Shown here piece by piece: positions 45,853 through 59,564 of a stretch of DNA of 64,000 nt. The stretch is taken from the NCBI RefSeq assembly GCF_009017415.1, contig NC_092406.1, positions 1,240,001 through 1,304,000 on the forward strand, given 5' to 3'. Each line of letters opens with the position of its first letter. Within the stretch, counting starts at the first letter, position 1. The notes beneath the pieces were generated by a model. The model was not told the DNA's origin and searched no databases. It saw nothing but the letters and a program-made list of their open reading frames with translations. The DNA comes from Aspergillus flavus (lineage: Eukaryota > Ascomycota > Eurotiomycetes > Eurotiales > Aspergillaceae). The position numbers were made by a program, and so were the translations under genes.

Positions 45853-46758
45853 ATGCTTGCGCGATACTTTTCTCTAAGTCTGCTTGCTACGGCCGTGAGC
45901 GCAGCAAGTATATCTGACCTCGTGGGCACTTGGTCAACAAAGTCCCGCAAGGTTGTTACAGGTCCGGTATGTTCTGCGTCGCTTTGTTTGTTTATCGAAG
46001 GCCATAGTGTCAACACCCGTTCTAAGCTAATATACGCTTTCTTCTACTTAATAGGACTTTTATGATCCAATAAATGATAAATTCCTTGAACCGAATCTCA
46101 CTGGTATCTCCTACTCTTTCACGGAGGATGGCCACTATGAAGAGGCATACTATCGCGCTGTTGCCAATCGTTAGTATTTCACTGCGCACCGGATGCTTCT
46201 ACTGTCTAATATGTCTGGGTTATGCTTAGCTGTGAATCCTTCGTGCCCTAAAGGCATAATGCAATGGCAACATGGAAAGTTCGTCTTGAACAGTGACGGA
46301 TCCCTTGAGTTGACTCCTATTGCCTCGGATGGCCGCCAGCTAGTTTCAGATCCTTGTTCCTCAAGTCTAGCAACATACACTAGATACAATCAGACAGAGA
46401 CCTTCAATGTACCTTTCCACCACACCTTTGAATGCTGCCCTCGCTAATCCCATCTTAGTCATTCCAGGTTTCCAAAGATCCTTATCACGGCATTCAACGA
46501 CTAGACCTCAAGAGGTTTGATGATTCACCAATGCATCCAATGTACCTGGTGTATCAGCCGCCGCAGATGCTGCCAACAACGACCTTGAACCCCGTGTCTG
46601 AGACGGGAAAAAGTAAACGTCATGTCGCCCGCGACACGGACCGGTTACCTGGAGTGAGGAACTTGATCACAAAGGAGGAGCTTACTAACCCTGACCGGTG
46701 GCTGTGGGTTGGGGTGTTCGCGACTGCTCTAGGTGGCATCACCTTATTTTACTCTTGA
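45853..46758 (+). CDS. rot1: Rot1, ER membrane chaperone for glycosylation and wall assembly
   Basis: ER-resident, type I membrane chaperone needed for beta-1,6-glucan synthesis and O-mannosylated protein folding. There are four exons, 45853-45966, 46055-46169, 46230-46408 and 46468-46758, giving 232 residues. A signal peptide ([17 protein letters not shown]) is followed by the conserved [21 protein letters not shown]. Later landmarks are [48 protein letters not shown] and [16 protein letters not shown]-terminal hydrophobic helix ([19 protein letters not shown]) anchors it. The joined sequence follows fungal Rot1 throughout. The start is chosen for the signal peptide. Confidence 0.95.
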
Positions 46759-47162
46759 TCTAGCGAGAAGCTCAAAGGGTGCGATGCCTTAATCAGTCGG
46801 CTTCCCAGCAGCTATGGAGTTCGGTAAACATGTCAAATGGGGATGCTTGGTATGGTATTTTATGGATTGGGATCACTGGAGTTCTGCATACAATCTGGCG
46901 CTGGAGGAATTTCTTCGGTCTGGCGTTCAATCATCTAATATTATCGGTCTACCGGCCAAAGTTGTCTATCCCTGCTGAATGTATGGGTTTACGCAGTTCA
47001 TATAGATCTAATGATTCGTGATATATGAAGGCTCGAAGCTCAGGTTTGACCTCTGAGCACATTTTTATGCAAAGGAAACTGACCGTGGCTCCATGCCAAC
47101 GTGGAGTGAAGTAGATTTACAGTTTTACAGTAGCTAATATACATACCGATCGGTTCATGTCT
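46759..47162. other. Convergent 3' intergenic region
   Basis: These 404 bp between the stops of Rot1 and Aim41 hold their 3' UTRs. An 80-codon frame at 46779-47021 has no resemblance to a protein family. No gene is seen. Confidence 0.5.
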
Positions 47163-47778
47163 TTAGAGGGCAGAAACAGCCTCCCTGGCAATCTTAGCGA
47201 CCTCTGATCTCTCCGCTGGCTTGCCGTCTAAGGCACCTCCGGGAGCAAACAGTGATTTGAGTAACGTCCCGATCTCGACCTTTTGGCCCGCCTCCTTTAA
47301 CCTTGAGATCTCCTGTGCCACAATTTGCTTGACATCATCTAGGCTTATTGTCTCCACCTGGTTCGCATACTCTTCCAGAATCGTGACGTTCTTTTCCTCG
47401 GACTCTTTCAGGTCGGGCCGGTTGGCCTCAGCGAATTGTTGTGCCGCATCTTTTGCTCCTGTCATACGCTTCCGAATCAATGACAAAAGTTGCAAATCAG
47501 TTTGGATCGGGGATGAGGTCTTCAAGGAGTTGTTCGTTTCGGAAATGATAGCGCGCAGAACGTTCAACCTATAATATTATGGTCTATGTTAGCCGTCGCG
47601 CTTGGAAAGATGTGTGCTACATGCACTTCACGCACCTTGCTGTATCTTTGGCACGCATAGCAACCTTAAGGTCGGTCCTGATTTTAGCCATCAAAGGCGG
47701 CGTAGATGGGCTGGTAGTCGAATTCCATCGTACTGAGCGCAGGTTCAGCCGAGCTGTGAGTCTTTGAGGGCGGAACAT
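47163..47778 (-). CDS. aim41: Mitochondrial Aim41/YqeY-domain protein
   Basis: YqeY/GatB-C-terminal-like protein of mitochondria; its biochemical role is not settled. There are two exons, 47778-47636 and 47568-47163, giving 182 residues. The N-terminal ~30 residues (MFRPQRLTARLNLRSVRW...) are rich in Arg, Ser and Thr with no acid, a typical presequence. Then follow KIRTDLKVAMRAKDTARLNVLRAIISE and the tail of the domain (GALDGKPAERSEVAKIAREAV). The 67-nt intron has a GCTAAC branch and joins AG to G within an Arg codon. The gene is divergent from Nup170. Confidence 0.92.
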
Positions 47779-48253
47779 TATGCGATGAGATCGAAGAAAC
47801 TCAAAATGGCAGAGATAATTTTTTGACTAGAGAGGTAATTCCCTCGACTCGTAGAAAAGTAGAATTATATTAAGTTCCGTGCAATTGAGGCACGAGAAAG
47901 CAACGGAAGGACCTTTTGTCGGCGGAAACAAAAGCCAAAAGGCGGAGAGCTCGTTCGAGGTTAAGTCACGATCTTCGGGCCCGTGCACAATTTTGTTTCT
48001 CTCTTTCGAATTGTCATGATTTGACTGTTATTCGGTCTGAATAATCTTATCCGTCTCTGGAGGAACAACACACGCCTCCATTGATGATTTCTGTCATCCG
48101 CCCTGTCTAGTTTGGACTTCTCCCCGGCTTCCTTCTTCTCTTTCTACCAATCTCAGTATCTTAATTTTCCTACACTGAACGAACTTACCTCGCCGGGGAG
48201 CGCGACGACTTCCCCCCCAAAGCCGCCCGTCTATCAACCTGCAAGCCAGCATC
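47779..48253. promoter_or_regulatory. Divergent promoter, Aim41 and Nup170
   Basis: These 475 bp between the two start codons include a CT-rich leader before Nup170 (48110-48180). No other feature is recognised. Confidence 0.5.
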
Positions 48254-51200
48254 ATGTCTTATCCAAACCTTCCTCCAGCTCTCACACCTCAGCGACCGCT
48301 ACCCGGCGCTTTTTTTCAGACTCCTGGTCCGAACAATGTTCCGAGTGCGCCAGCTTTCTCACCGAAACCAGCTCCTGCCCCCGCAGAGCAACCTTCACCA
48401 GCTTCTCTCCCGAAGCTTCCTCCGGCCGCCTCAAAGTCGAAAAGTCAGACCTTAAGCACTGAGGAGCGCGCAGCTCGAACTGTCAATGATACGCTCACCC
48501 AAGAAGCCCGCTACCCTGACCTAGACAGCTACCTTTCTCGTAAGTAAACACAGGGCTTTGAGCCACATAGAGCATGGTTGACCCCTTGTGCAGAAGGCTT
48601 CTCGTCCGATTATGATATCCCGGTTTCCCCATCATGGGCTCCTTTCCAGAAAGTGAAGATGTATAACATTCCAGACCAGATCTTTGATCAGTATAACCGA
48701 GCGCAGGTCTCTACGAGCATGGGTCTTTTCGCTGAGTTGAATCATGCGTGGGTTGCCATTGACAACGCACTCTACATCTGGGACTATACACACCCGAACC
48801 CCCAGCTGGTGGGTTTTGAAGACCAACCAAACAGCATTAACGCGGTCAAATTGGCTAAACCTCGCCCTGGCGTGTTCTTGCCTTCGATCACACATTTGCT
48901 TGTCGTATCAACAACGGCAGACGTCATTCTACTTGGCATGGGCTGTGAGACAACCGCTACAGGTGCACGCCAGGTTACATTGTATCAGACGGGCATGTCG
49001 ACGTCAATTCGTGGCTTGGACATTCACGTTATCGCGTCGTCGGACGCGACTGGTCGCATATTCTTCGGTGGCTCTTCCGACAATGACGTTTATGAGCTCA
49101 CGTATCAACAAGAGGAAAAGTGGTTTCAAGGGCGTTGCTCAAAGGTCAACCATACTAGCTCTCGTTTGGGGGCCCTGACCCCCAGCCTAAGCTTCTCGAG
49201 CTTCACGCACAAGATGTTCGAAAATGTAGAGCAGATGGAGATTGATGACAGCAGAAGATTGCTTTATACACTGTCTTCCTCGTCCACAATTAGAGTATTT
49301 CACATGAAGCCCGACGGTACCCTTGCTTTAGCGATCACTAAGCCTGCTATGGACATTTACGCCAATATCGGGCATATAATTGCATCGAACGAGACTCTGA
49401 ATCCCAAGGTCCCGATCGTTTCCATCAGTCCTATTCCGGCTGCGGAGGCGTCTAGGTATCATTTAATGGCTACAACTGCTACTGGCTACCGGATCTACTT
49501 GAGTGCCACTGGCTCATATAGTTGGTCACCCTCACCCAACGGTACCAATGCGCCTACGAGCATGCAGGCTCACCACGTGAAAACACCTCCTTTCGATGGC
49601 GGTTCCGCCAGTCCAATGGGCCCGGCTTTCCAGGGTCAAGGGCGTTTCCAACCGTCAGTAGCAAAGGTTCCAATCCATTCTCTTGACCCTACCAGGTTCA
49701 CTGTCCGATACCCTCCTGGTTACTTTTTTTGCTTCACATGCAAGGACCCAACGCAGAAGACAGATACGCTCTTCGTCTCTTCCCCTGACTCTGGACGCGT
49801 TGCTCGTTCCCAAGAAAATGTCATTCCTGGCAATGCTTCCGAGACGGCTATTTGGCTGTCTCTGGGTAGTAGGGCAGAAGATGTCGGTCTTTGCTCCCCG
49901 TCCACAGCGGCCTTAGCCACTCCAGGTGGTTTTGGTAACGAGCTTGCAGTTCAATTTGACAACCCGGCCGCCGAAATTGCCATCTTGACTAACACTGGCA
50001 TCCATATCATTCGTCGACGACGTCTTGTTGACATGTTTGCAGCCTTAGTTCGCGGCGGTGGTGACGGTGATGAAGGCTTAGAAGGTGAAGTGAAGAACTT
50101 TATTCGTACGTATGGTCGGAGTGAAACACTTGCAACTGCTCTCGCGGTTGCCTGCGGCCAAGGCGTGGAGATATCCGCAGACTCGCGCCTGACCCAGATA
50201 AATGACCCCCATGTGCTCGAATTTGCGCGCAAAGTCTTCATTGAGTATGGAGGCAGACCCACGATGAATGAAAACGCGGTAGCTGACAACTCTACACCGG
50301 CGATCGATTCTGTGGTTCCGTCACCCCGGCATGCAGGCATTGCTCTTTACATGTCTCGGCTGCTACGTACAATTTGGAGGAAAGAAATTGCTAAAGTTGG
50401 ACCCTCCCCAGGCGGGGCACAAACCATTTTGCCTTCTGTTCCATCTGCAAAGTTGCAAACTATCCAACGTGATCTATCGGCGTTGCAGGAGTTCTTCAAA
50501 GCCAACAAGAGCTTTATTGAGGGACTAAGCGGACCTGAGGCCCTGGCACGAGTGTCAACCAAGCAAGAAGAAACTGCGCTTCAAGCGGAGCATCGCGCTC
50601 TGCATTCCCTTGTTCAACTTGTATCTCACACCATTGAAGGCATTTCATTCATTCTAGTTCTGTTTGATGAACGGGTTGACGAGATTGTTGCCACTTTGCC
50701 AGATGACTCAAAGCAGCGATTCATGAAGCTCACCTTCGAGGAGCTCTTCAGTACTAGCAAGGGCCACGATATCGCGAAGGAACTGGTCAAGGGAATCGTG
50801 AACCGAAACATTGCTAAAGGATCCAATGTGGAAACGGTCGCTGACGCTTTGCGGCGGCGGTGCGGCAGTTTCTGCAGCGCCGAGGATGTGGTGATCTTCA
50901 AGGCTCAGGAGCTGCTCAAGAGAGCCACTGAAGCTGGTTCTAACTCTGAACTAGGCCGCAATCTACTCAATGAAAGCCTTCACCTATTCCAGCAGGTTTC
51001 CGAGAGCTTGCCAATGGATTACCTGGTCTCTGCAGTGGAAAACTTTATCTCCAATCAATTTTTCGCTGGTATGTACTGAATAGTCTTCGGCTAAGACAGC
51101 GCTAATCAATCTCTAGGCGCTATCCAGCTTGCACTCAATGTTGCTGCACGTTCAGACAAAGCTAATATGGCGCTTTCGTGGATTGTCGATGGTCGTCCGG

Positions 51201-52550
51201 AGAATGTGGGTCAATATGATTTGCTCGAGAATATCAAATGCTGATGTGCTCGATAGGATTCTCGGAGTGACTACTTCTATTTCAGAAAACAATGTTATGA
51301 TCTGATCTTCAAGGTTATAATCGCTGTGGATAACCTTGCAGCACACGACCCTGGTGTTGTTGACGGACAACTCACTGTCGTTGCCAAGCGCAAGAACGAA
51401 GCTTATGGCGTTATCTCTGACTCTGTCGATGAGGTGTTCTTGACCAGCTTGTATGACTGGTACTTAGAGCAAGGCTGGAGCGAGCGCTTGCTTCATGCAA
51501 ACTCCGCATTCGTGGTTACCTATCTCGAGCGGAAGTCGGCGGATGATATTGCGCATGCAGACCTTCTATGGAGGTACTATGCTCAGTCAGAGCGCTTTTT
51601 CGAAGCTGCCAAGGTTCAGTTCCATCTTGCACAGAGCGCTTTTACTCTCCCTCTCGGTCGTAGAATTGAGTATTTAGGCCGTGCCAGGGCCAACGCTTCG
51701 ACATTTACGCCGGATGTTGGGCGACAGCCCCGACAGCGCTTGTTGCAGGATATCTCGAATCTCATAGATCTTGCGAACATTCAGGATGACCTTCTGCAGC
51801 GTCTGAAAGACGATAAGCGCTTAACCTCAGAACGCAGGTCGCAGGTTCTTGCAGATGTTGACGGTCCCATCATGGATATCAGCACGGTAGGCCAACCAAA
51901 TCACGCTAAATAACTCCACCTCCACTGACAAGTTATAGTTATTCAACCAATATGCCGACCCTGCAAGCTACTACGATATTTGCTTGCAAATATTCTACTT
52001 AGCCGATCACAGGAACCCAGCAGATATCCGGTCCACGTGGCAACACCTGCTACAAGATCTGCACGACGAGACCGTTGAAAATGGCGAGCCTCAGCCATAT
52101 GAAGCTGTAATTGATAAGGTGCGCAGCTTGGGAAGCCGGTTGCGCATGTCCGAGATAATATTCCCGATCCCTACTCTTTTGCCCATGCTTGAGCGCTATG
52201 CGCTGGAACACCAACGTGGTGTTGGACCAGCAACATGGGTTGTCGATCTATTCCTCGACCTCGGAGTCGCTCACGAAACTCTCTACACTGTCCTCGAATC
52301 CATGTACTACACCGATGAGGCACCTTTCCACGGCACCAACCGGAAATACATCGCCAAGGACCTTCTCTATCTCATTGAGCACTGGTTCCACGACACCGTC
52401 CGCCTAGGCGGAACTGTCTTCGGCAGTGATGTGGTTGCCGAACGCATCACAGAGACCCTGCTCCTGCTACAACAGGGCGGCAACATTCCCCCGGAACAAT
52501 TGCAATTGGCCAATGAGCTGCGGACACGGGTTGAAGATATACTGCGGTAA
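48254..52550 (+). CDS. nup170: Nucleoporin Nup170 (Nup155 family)
   Basis: Inner-ring scaffold subunit of the nuclear pore complex. There are five exons, 48254-48539, 48594-51068, 51117-51205, 51257-51886 and 51939-52550, giving 1363 residues. The N-terminus is Pro-rich and disordered (~95 residues). A beta-propeller region follows, with landmarks SSDYDIPVSPSWAPFQKV and ALYIWDYTHPNPQLV. The C-terminal half is an alpha-helical solenoid with CYDLIFKVIIAVDN and LYDWYLEQGWSERLL. Introns of 48-54 nt all keep frame. The third intron (51206-51256) is inferred because the frame otherwise stops; its removal gives GRPEN joined to DSRSDYFYFRKQCYDL. That junction is the least certain. Confidence 0.95.
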
Positions 52551-53283
52551 TTAATGGATGCACTTATGTGGCGCAACTAAAAAGAAATTATATCATTATT
52601 GTCAATTTATGTGCGTTGATTCCACTGTACTAGCTAGCCATCTGGAGTTCTTTGTTGTCTGTTGGTTCATATCATAGGTTTTTTGGCTGTGCAGGGTAGG
52701 CAAGCAGGTATATGTCCTCATTAGATCATTCATTCAATATATTTAAGAATATTGAGTGGTTTGTATGTACAGATGTAAGATTTCTACAATAAAGTAGGGT
52801 CTTGTCTTATAGTATCAAGGATAATAAGTACTATCTTTAATTCGAGATCAAAATAGGAGAAATCTGTTAACAACCAATATCAAAGTAGATCAAATAACAA
52901 TGTCTATAAGCTAGTTCTCGCGAGAGATTAACAAGTCTAAACTACCAAAATCCAAATCCAAAGTCATATCCAACCGTCTATCGCGTCGAACAAGAATAGG
53001 TATCCCAAGCAGAGAAAAAGAGAGAAAAAAAAACCAAGAATTATAAGTCGTATGCCGCGCACGCATGCTATGCAGCGAAGAAGAGAAAGAAAAAAGAAAG
53101 TCAACGATTTTTGCACTCCTTCCCGAAAAAGATAAAAAATAATGAACCCGGGTTCAAGCAGAAGTAACGTAACGCTCAATAGGTTTTTGCACTCTTCGCA
53201 GAACGCCCGGGATGATAAAGCGATGATTCGTAAATTGCAAGACGATGTGCTGTTCGCCTGATGCTGTCGTATTTTTTTTTTTT
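52551..53283. other. Convergent 3' intergenic region
   Basis: AT-rich 730 bp between the Nup170 and dioxygenase stops, with no gene seen. T- and A-rich tracts occur around 53270-53285 and 53020-53030. Confidence 0.5.
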
Positions 53284-54561
53284 TTACTCGAACTGATCGT
53301 AGACAGGGATGGGCTTCTCGCCTAGTGCGGTCAGACGGAAGATGTGGCGGAGCTTTGCGCCGTAGTCATCGTCTAGGTAGTCGACGATTGCTGAGTCTGC
53401 GGGTTTTTACCGTTAATTGTTTTTTCTTTCGGGATTTGCTTGGATGGGTGGGTGGAAGGGATTTTAATGAGGGTTGTAACTTACGAAGAGTACAGCGGTT
53501 ATCGAAGATAACGATGGTCTTTGGTTGCCATCTTACTCTGGCTTGGAAGTCGTGGCCCGTGATGATGTGGTTCATGAGGAATTCGGTGAGCCAGCGTTGT
53601 TCGGGCTCCTTGAGACCTTGGATCTTGGTGATGAATTCGCCGTTGATGAAGAGGCATTTCTCGCCCGTTACGGGGTGGACCCGGACCAGTGGGTGGACGG
53701 TATCCACGGGATCTTTGCGGACGAGACTGTTGGTTAGACGGGCGTGGTTGATCATTTTGGCGGAGGAGTGAACGGCCCGGAGGGTATCGAGCCAGGAGCA
53801 GAAAGTAGGAGAGAGACGCCTAGAATTGATTAGTCTCCGTAATCTTGGGGTATCAGCAAATTGGAGCAAAAGAGCGCATACTTGTAGGCCATATCGGTCG
53901 CCGCGAAGACGGTATCGCCTCCTACTTCTGGGCCTTCCAGAAGACCCAACATGACGTAGCTTGGTGGCTGGATTTCGTAGCTCACATCCTGATGCCACAG
54001 AGTGGTTGTCGTGCGCTGCGACAGGAAACGCGAGATCTCTTCTTTGTTGCCGTCGCGATGAATGATATGGAAGCCGGGGTGGCCGCGCACTGTTCCAGAA
54101 ACAGGCTGATAGTTCGGTTTTCCGAAATGGCGCATAAACTGTTCCTGCGCCTCGGGTCCAGCATCGATCAAATCCTGCGCGGGAAATGCGACGACCTTGC
54201 GCTCGGAAACCAGCAACGCGAGCTCATCCTTCGCGGCGTCTGAGAGCTGGCTCAGCTGAACGCCTTCAATAATGGTGCCGATTTTCGGCTGGATTTCGGT
54301 CACTTTAGCTTCCGGAGTCAAGAGGTTAGGCTTGGACCTATCCTCTACGCGCAGCGCGGGATCGTCATAGTGGAATGGGGGCAGTGGATCGAACCACATT
54401 TTGTCCCATGTCGGCAAATATTCTGGGTACCTGGTTCTGGCGGTGGTCTCCCCATTGACATCCACGTAGGGGATGTTAATGTCATAACTGATGGGGCTCT
54501 CTTCCTTATGAGCATTGACGGGTTGGCTCTTAGGCCTTATGACAGGGGCAGTTGATGGCAT
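53284..54561 (-). CDS. Alpha-ketoglutarate-dependent dioxygenase, TauD/Jlp1 family
   Basis: Non-haem Fe(II) enzyme that probably oxidises a sulfonate or a related small molecule. There are three exons, 54561-53882, 53819-53485 and 53396-53284, giving 375 residues. The iron ligands are H190 and D192 in WHQDVSY and H339 in NRCTLH; the H339 codon is split by the second intron. The Arg of FRLTALGEKP (about R359) would hold the alpha-ketoglutarate carboxylate. The family includes yeast Jlp1 and bacterial TauD, which release sulfite from sulfonates. Substrate cannot be read from sequence, and other TauD-family activities are possible. The start ATG at 54561 is the only one giving a full N-terminus. 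Confidence 0.9.
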
Positions 54562-57500
54562 GTTGAGAATGGAAACAGCCTTAGACGAGGATAAGCTATT
54601 AAAACTTTATGTCAAGGGAGATTACAAAATATAGAAGCGGAAGAATTAAGAATGATGAGGGAAAAATCCTTGCTAGAAGATGGGTTGGATATTGATGAGA
54701 CAGAAAAGAAAAGAGATAGGAGTTTAGATGAGAGGGAGACGAGTATAAATAATATCGCATCCAGTGTCATTGCATTTTGATAAAAAAAAAAGGCCATTGC
54801 TCAATTTAGAAATGGAATATTGGGTAAAAGTGGATGTAATGCCACCACGCGGCACAAACGATCTAAGGATTCAACGGAGCTTCGCTTAAACATGACTAGA
54901 CTACTCCGTATGTGCTATCCCTTTCATCTCCGGCAGCGACCTTGCGCTTGGGATGCGCAAGATTATTCATGGCGGCGAACAAAAAAGTGTCTCGAGCGAA
55001 TGCGATGCCATGACGACAGGGGACAGGATTCGCTCCTGAGGACCTGAACGGGTCTCGACAGATTAGACCGGGGGTTGTGGAGAGGACGGCGGCAGGTCGA
55101 CGGGCCAGTCAGAAAAAAGCAGGCCCTAAAAAAAATGAAAATTTTAAACGTTGTTCCAAAAGGGTGAAAGCGATGAGAGGGATAAACAGAACAGACGAGA
55201 CACGATCAGACAAAGCAGGAGTTAGAGAAGGTCAGAGGGAAGCGGTCAAGAGACCCAATGGGTCCCTCGGCGTACATTTCATATAGCTTCCGCATCGGAC
55301 GATACAAAGGATTTGCAGGGCAATTTTCCTCATAGCTGCAACTATGTCGGGCACAGGTCGCCGATTACTATAGTGATTGGATCTCGCGCCGACGATGGGC
55401 ACAGTCTGCTTCCTGCTCCCGGCGTGCTCCGGTGGACTGGCTCTGTCTGTAAGTGTGTATTCCATTTGTTTCTGGTGCGGTTTCACCGCTCAATCTGGCG
55501 CAAACCGGACGAACGATAAGGAGCCGAGGGTGGAGCCTATGCAACATGCACGTTGGGCCAATATCGCTAGCCTAGGTCTGTCTCCTCGATCCCCGGTAAC
55601 AGGCTCGCGGAATTGCATGTTGGTGCAGTAGTCGCCCGAGATACATCGGTGCCGTACCAATAAGTAAATAGTGTCCCCATCCAGTGTCTTATAGTAGCTT
55701 TCAGTCGCGGCTATCATGCATCCCCTTGCATCCCTTTCGATTGGGAGAAAAAGAAAAAAAAAAAAAAAAGCTAAAAAGGAAAAGGAAAAGGGCGTAATAT
55801 CCCGGTAGGGTCCCCGTTAATGCTCGTACTACTGTAAGACCTCATGCATTATGTAACTTGTGGCCCAATAACTGGACATTACAGCTTGTCTGCTGATGTC
55901 GGTGGAGTGATTATTGATGTGATAACGGGTGGGTGCGACACTGAGATTCTGCGTTGCTTCTCTTTCGCCACTAATGAAATTATTGCTTTGACTGGAATAA
56001 TCCTTGGTGTAATGATCGACCAAAGAAAGAATATTTCCGATAAACTGTAATTTTCCCCCTTTTTCCTTTTGTTTTCCAAATTTTCTATGGAGTTGCCCAA
56101 TGAAGCAATCGGGTAGTGTTTTTGTTGTTGTTATGGACCCGCCGTCGAGTGGAGATGAATCAAAACCTTGGTGTCCCAATCTTGGGTCACACATGGTTTT
56201 CCTCGACGTGGCTTCTAGTGGGTTGAAAGAACAATCCTAAACATTTTTAGTAGCCATTTTGACCCGCTACCGGGTGGCTCAATGGAGCCGAGGGGGCTCG
56301 TTTGGAGCCAAGGCGATCATGACGTTCATATCGGAGTACTCATTTCGGCCATGCGGCCCTTTTCCCCCCGTGAGCTCTTTATCAAAAAAGTTCCCCACAG
56401 AAGGCACATCAGTGGACTTTTGCTCTCGCGAAGGACCACTGGTGCCGTCGTGAAGCGGTAGCAGGCGTTCCGTAGCCGTTTTGGAAGATCCATCGAAGCC
56501 TCGACCGAGGATTTAGGGCATCGGTCTGATAATGTACGTCTGTACGGAACATGTACTATGTATGTACATGTGTATCGTACAAAATGATAGATAGATCAGT
56601 TCTTGGTCAAACAGCAGTTACATTGGGGGTCACTTCTGTATTTCTCAGGGCCTGGAGGAGTCGAATTGCAATTGAGGCCGATAGTTGCAGCCATCCGGCA
56701 TATTGCCTAAATGCTTGTGTCTATCGTGTTGACTGACCACTACTACGAACGTTGAGGTACCTCGGCACTTGTCTGGCTGGAGCTCATGACCAAGGTCTGG
56801 TTTCAGAGACACTTCCGAGATTTTCTTACGGGACCAAGGATTCCATTAGCAAAGGATTTGCAAGGTTGACGCCAACGGTCGGGTAGTGGCTACCTTGCGA
56901 AGGTTATTTGTGAGAGACCTCGCAATTATACTGGCGGTCAAATTCCGTCCTAACTTCCGGGGAAAGAGACACAACTCCTAAGGTACCCATGTCAATCGAC
57001 TAGTCCTCGTACTATCCATGGTTTGGCGCTAAAAAAGCAACTTTTTCCCGCCCCAAGGATGACCGGACCGGTCCTACTGGTGAAGACGACCGACATAAAA
57101 AGTACATCATAGGCCATCATTCGAAAAATTCCTTGGATTGGGCTGCAGAATGCGTAAAAGAAAATGTGAATGATATTGGTGGGGAATGCTGCAGGTTGCG
57201 AGAGGCTTGGGAGCGCAGCTCTTCCTTGCAGTACTTTTTCCTCCAACCAATCTGGTTCCGGAACGGCGGGAAGTCGAGGTAACGATCAGCTCCAGGGGCC
57301 ATCATAAATTAGGGGCTTTTGCACTACAAACTTCACCAAGGACACGGACAAGGGGGCAAAGGACTCTTCCGTAAAAGTTGCGGTGAGACTTCCTAAAACC
57401 GGGTGTCTCGTGTAGTTACCCGTTGGCGGTTACGCCGTCCTCGATCCCCTGTCGGAATCACTTGTGTGTACGGCGAGGGAAGGGGGTGGGGAGTCGAGAG

Positions 57501-58048
57501 TGTTTCCTGGAATTGCTGTTCAGGATATCTTCAACTGATAAGATCAAAGCATGATATGATGCAAGGTCAAAATCTCAGAAAAAGCAAAGAGACCGATTAG
57601 CATTGAGTCCCAACCACCGGGTCACTGTTCTTGGGACACTAAACTTAACTAACCGTTAAAAATAATAGGAGGTAGCGATCCACGTACCTAAGCTTAAGCT
57701 ATGTTTAGGCCTCGTGCAGTGAGAAAAAAGCAAATTGGAGTCCTGCGTATCTTCTTCCCAGTTTCTCGGGTCATCGATGAACAGCGGGGGCCTTTAGAGA
57801 GATTGCGCATGTTTGCTTTTTCCCGTCCTTTTCTTCCCTCCCTTGCCTAATTTTGCTGTCCCTGTGGATCACCTGATCTGACTTCTCATGTTGGTTTTCC
57901 GCTTGTTGACAGCAGTCACGACGTTATCTCTCGAGAACTTTTGACCTCTATCCCACACATACCACATATAACATACCTGCATACATATCGAGGAAAGGAT
58001 ATTTGATTAATCAAATCCAGCCAATTGCCACCTCCTAGATACGACATC
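54562..58048. other. Long gene-free region between dioxygenase and EXPERA genes
   Basis: A 3.5 kb divergent interval. It has a TACTCCGTA element at 54902-54910, a long A-run near 55750-55770 and many short frames. The longest (about 120 codons at 55829-56194, minus) is not protein-like. A pyrimidine-rich leader precedes the EXPERA gene. No tRNA, transposon or RNA gene is recognised. Confidence 0.5.
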
Positions 58049-58918
58049 ATGGTGCAATATGCATCTCTCATATCGCGAAAACGCGACCTAATCTACTTCA
58101 TATTTTTCGCCATCCACCTCCCTATCATTTTCCGTAAATCTCTTCCCCCCCCCCTAAAGAAGGCTTCTCCACATACATATCGGTACATTGGAACAATACT
58201 AACGCACCAATCCAGTGGTCGACACAGTCCCCCTTCTCCCCTCCATCCTCCAGACTAATCTTTCCCACCAAATCCGTTCCTTCTACATAGCAACCTACCA
58301 TGACAAATTCTTCTCGGAGCCCGCTCCGGCGTGGTTCTCCACCTTTATCGCAATGGAACTTGTCTATCACGCACCGCTGAGTCTCTGGGCTCTTGGCGCT
58401 TTGCTCAGAGGTAAAATAGCCTAATAGTTTTTTTTTTTTTTTTTTCTTTATTTTTTTGACCGTCGGGGATGAATGGTGATAGTCGGGTAATAAATCATGT
58501 CGTAAATATCGGAAGCTAACAGAAAGGATACTGACAGATGATCCCTTGGTCCCGATGCATTTGTTGGTGTTTGGAGTTCAATCATTCGTGACCTCGAGTG
58601 CTTGCTTGGCGGAGGTCTGGGGCTGGGATGATCGCACAGTCGCCCAGAAGCAGGATTTGACTATGTTGTATGCGCCTTATGTGATGCTTGGTAAGTTTAC
58701 TTCTATTTTACTTTTACTTTTTGTTTTGTTTTCTTTGTGGTTGTTTCACGCTTGTGGTTTTATGTTTTCTTTATCATTTTCCTTTGTTTCTTTTTTTATG
58801 TCTCGCGGTTTCAGCCCGGCGATCAGTGGCGGCTAATCTTGGTCCAGGGGCGTTTATGGCGTTGGACATGCTCTTTAGGTTGCGGGGGAAGCTACTGAGT
58901 AAATCTAAGAGTGAGTAA
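58049..58918 (+). CDS. EXPERA-domain membrane protein (TMEM97/sigma-2 receptor-like)
   Basis: Four-helix membrane protein of the EXPERA family, which includes TMEM97 and emopamil-binding proteins and is linked to sterol handling at the ER. There are four exons, 58049-58133, 58216-58410, 58538-58690 and 58815-58918, giving 178 residues. Visible features are RKRDLIYFIFFAIHLPIIFLVD in the first helix and WFSTFIAMELVYHAPLSLWALGALL in the second. Then come MHLLVFGVQSFVTSSACLAEVW and a Pro-containing fourth helix (LTMLYAPYVMLA). The C-terminus (KLLSKSKSE) is Lys-rich, suggesting ER retrieval. The second intron has a run of about 17 T. The sterol-isomerase reaction is not assured. Confidence 0.88.
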
Positions 58919-59564
58919 ATTGGACATGGGTTGGGCCCCGTGTATAGACCGATTAGAGTAGAATATAGGTCCGGGTTGGGATTAATACTAGTACTTCTGA
59001 AAGTACCATAATTTCAAGATCACGGATGGAGGAGTCAATGGCAAATTTAGATCGCAATGCGAGGCTGGAATCTTGCGCTCCACCTTCTGCAGTGGAACTA
59101 CTTAGTTTTAGGGCTACGTGACTGATCTAAAGGCATGAAAATAAATAGACGAAGAGGCTCCACTTTACATGAGACTTCATTTACGAGGCACAGCATAGAA
59201 TGCATTCACCGCAAGTACAGATAATGTTTGTATTCATACTTGGGGAGACTAGACCGCTACGCTGACTCGACCAGCAGCGCCACAAGGGGCACAGGCCAGG
59301 GAGGCCAAGGATGGAGCTGATAATGCGGTAAGCTGCAGCCGATATAACTGAAATGCAGATGGGGGGTGTCTCTCGACCAATGACACGCCCCGCCCGTCCC
59401 TCAGAGTCCTCTCTCATCCACCCAACGACGCGAGTCGATTACAGGATTTTTGGGATATCTGGGCAACAGTCGCTGTCTCCACCGCTCAATGACGGCGTGA
59501 TGCAGCGGTAAGGTACCGGAAACACGTCAAGATTTCGTAATCTATAGCATCTGGAATTCACATG
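58919..59564. other. Convergent 3' intergenic region
   Basis: These 646 bp between the stops of the EXPERA and Ddi1 genes hold no gene I recognise. Confidence 0.5.
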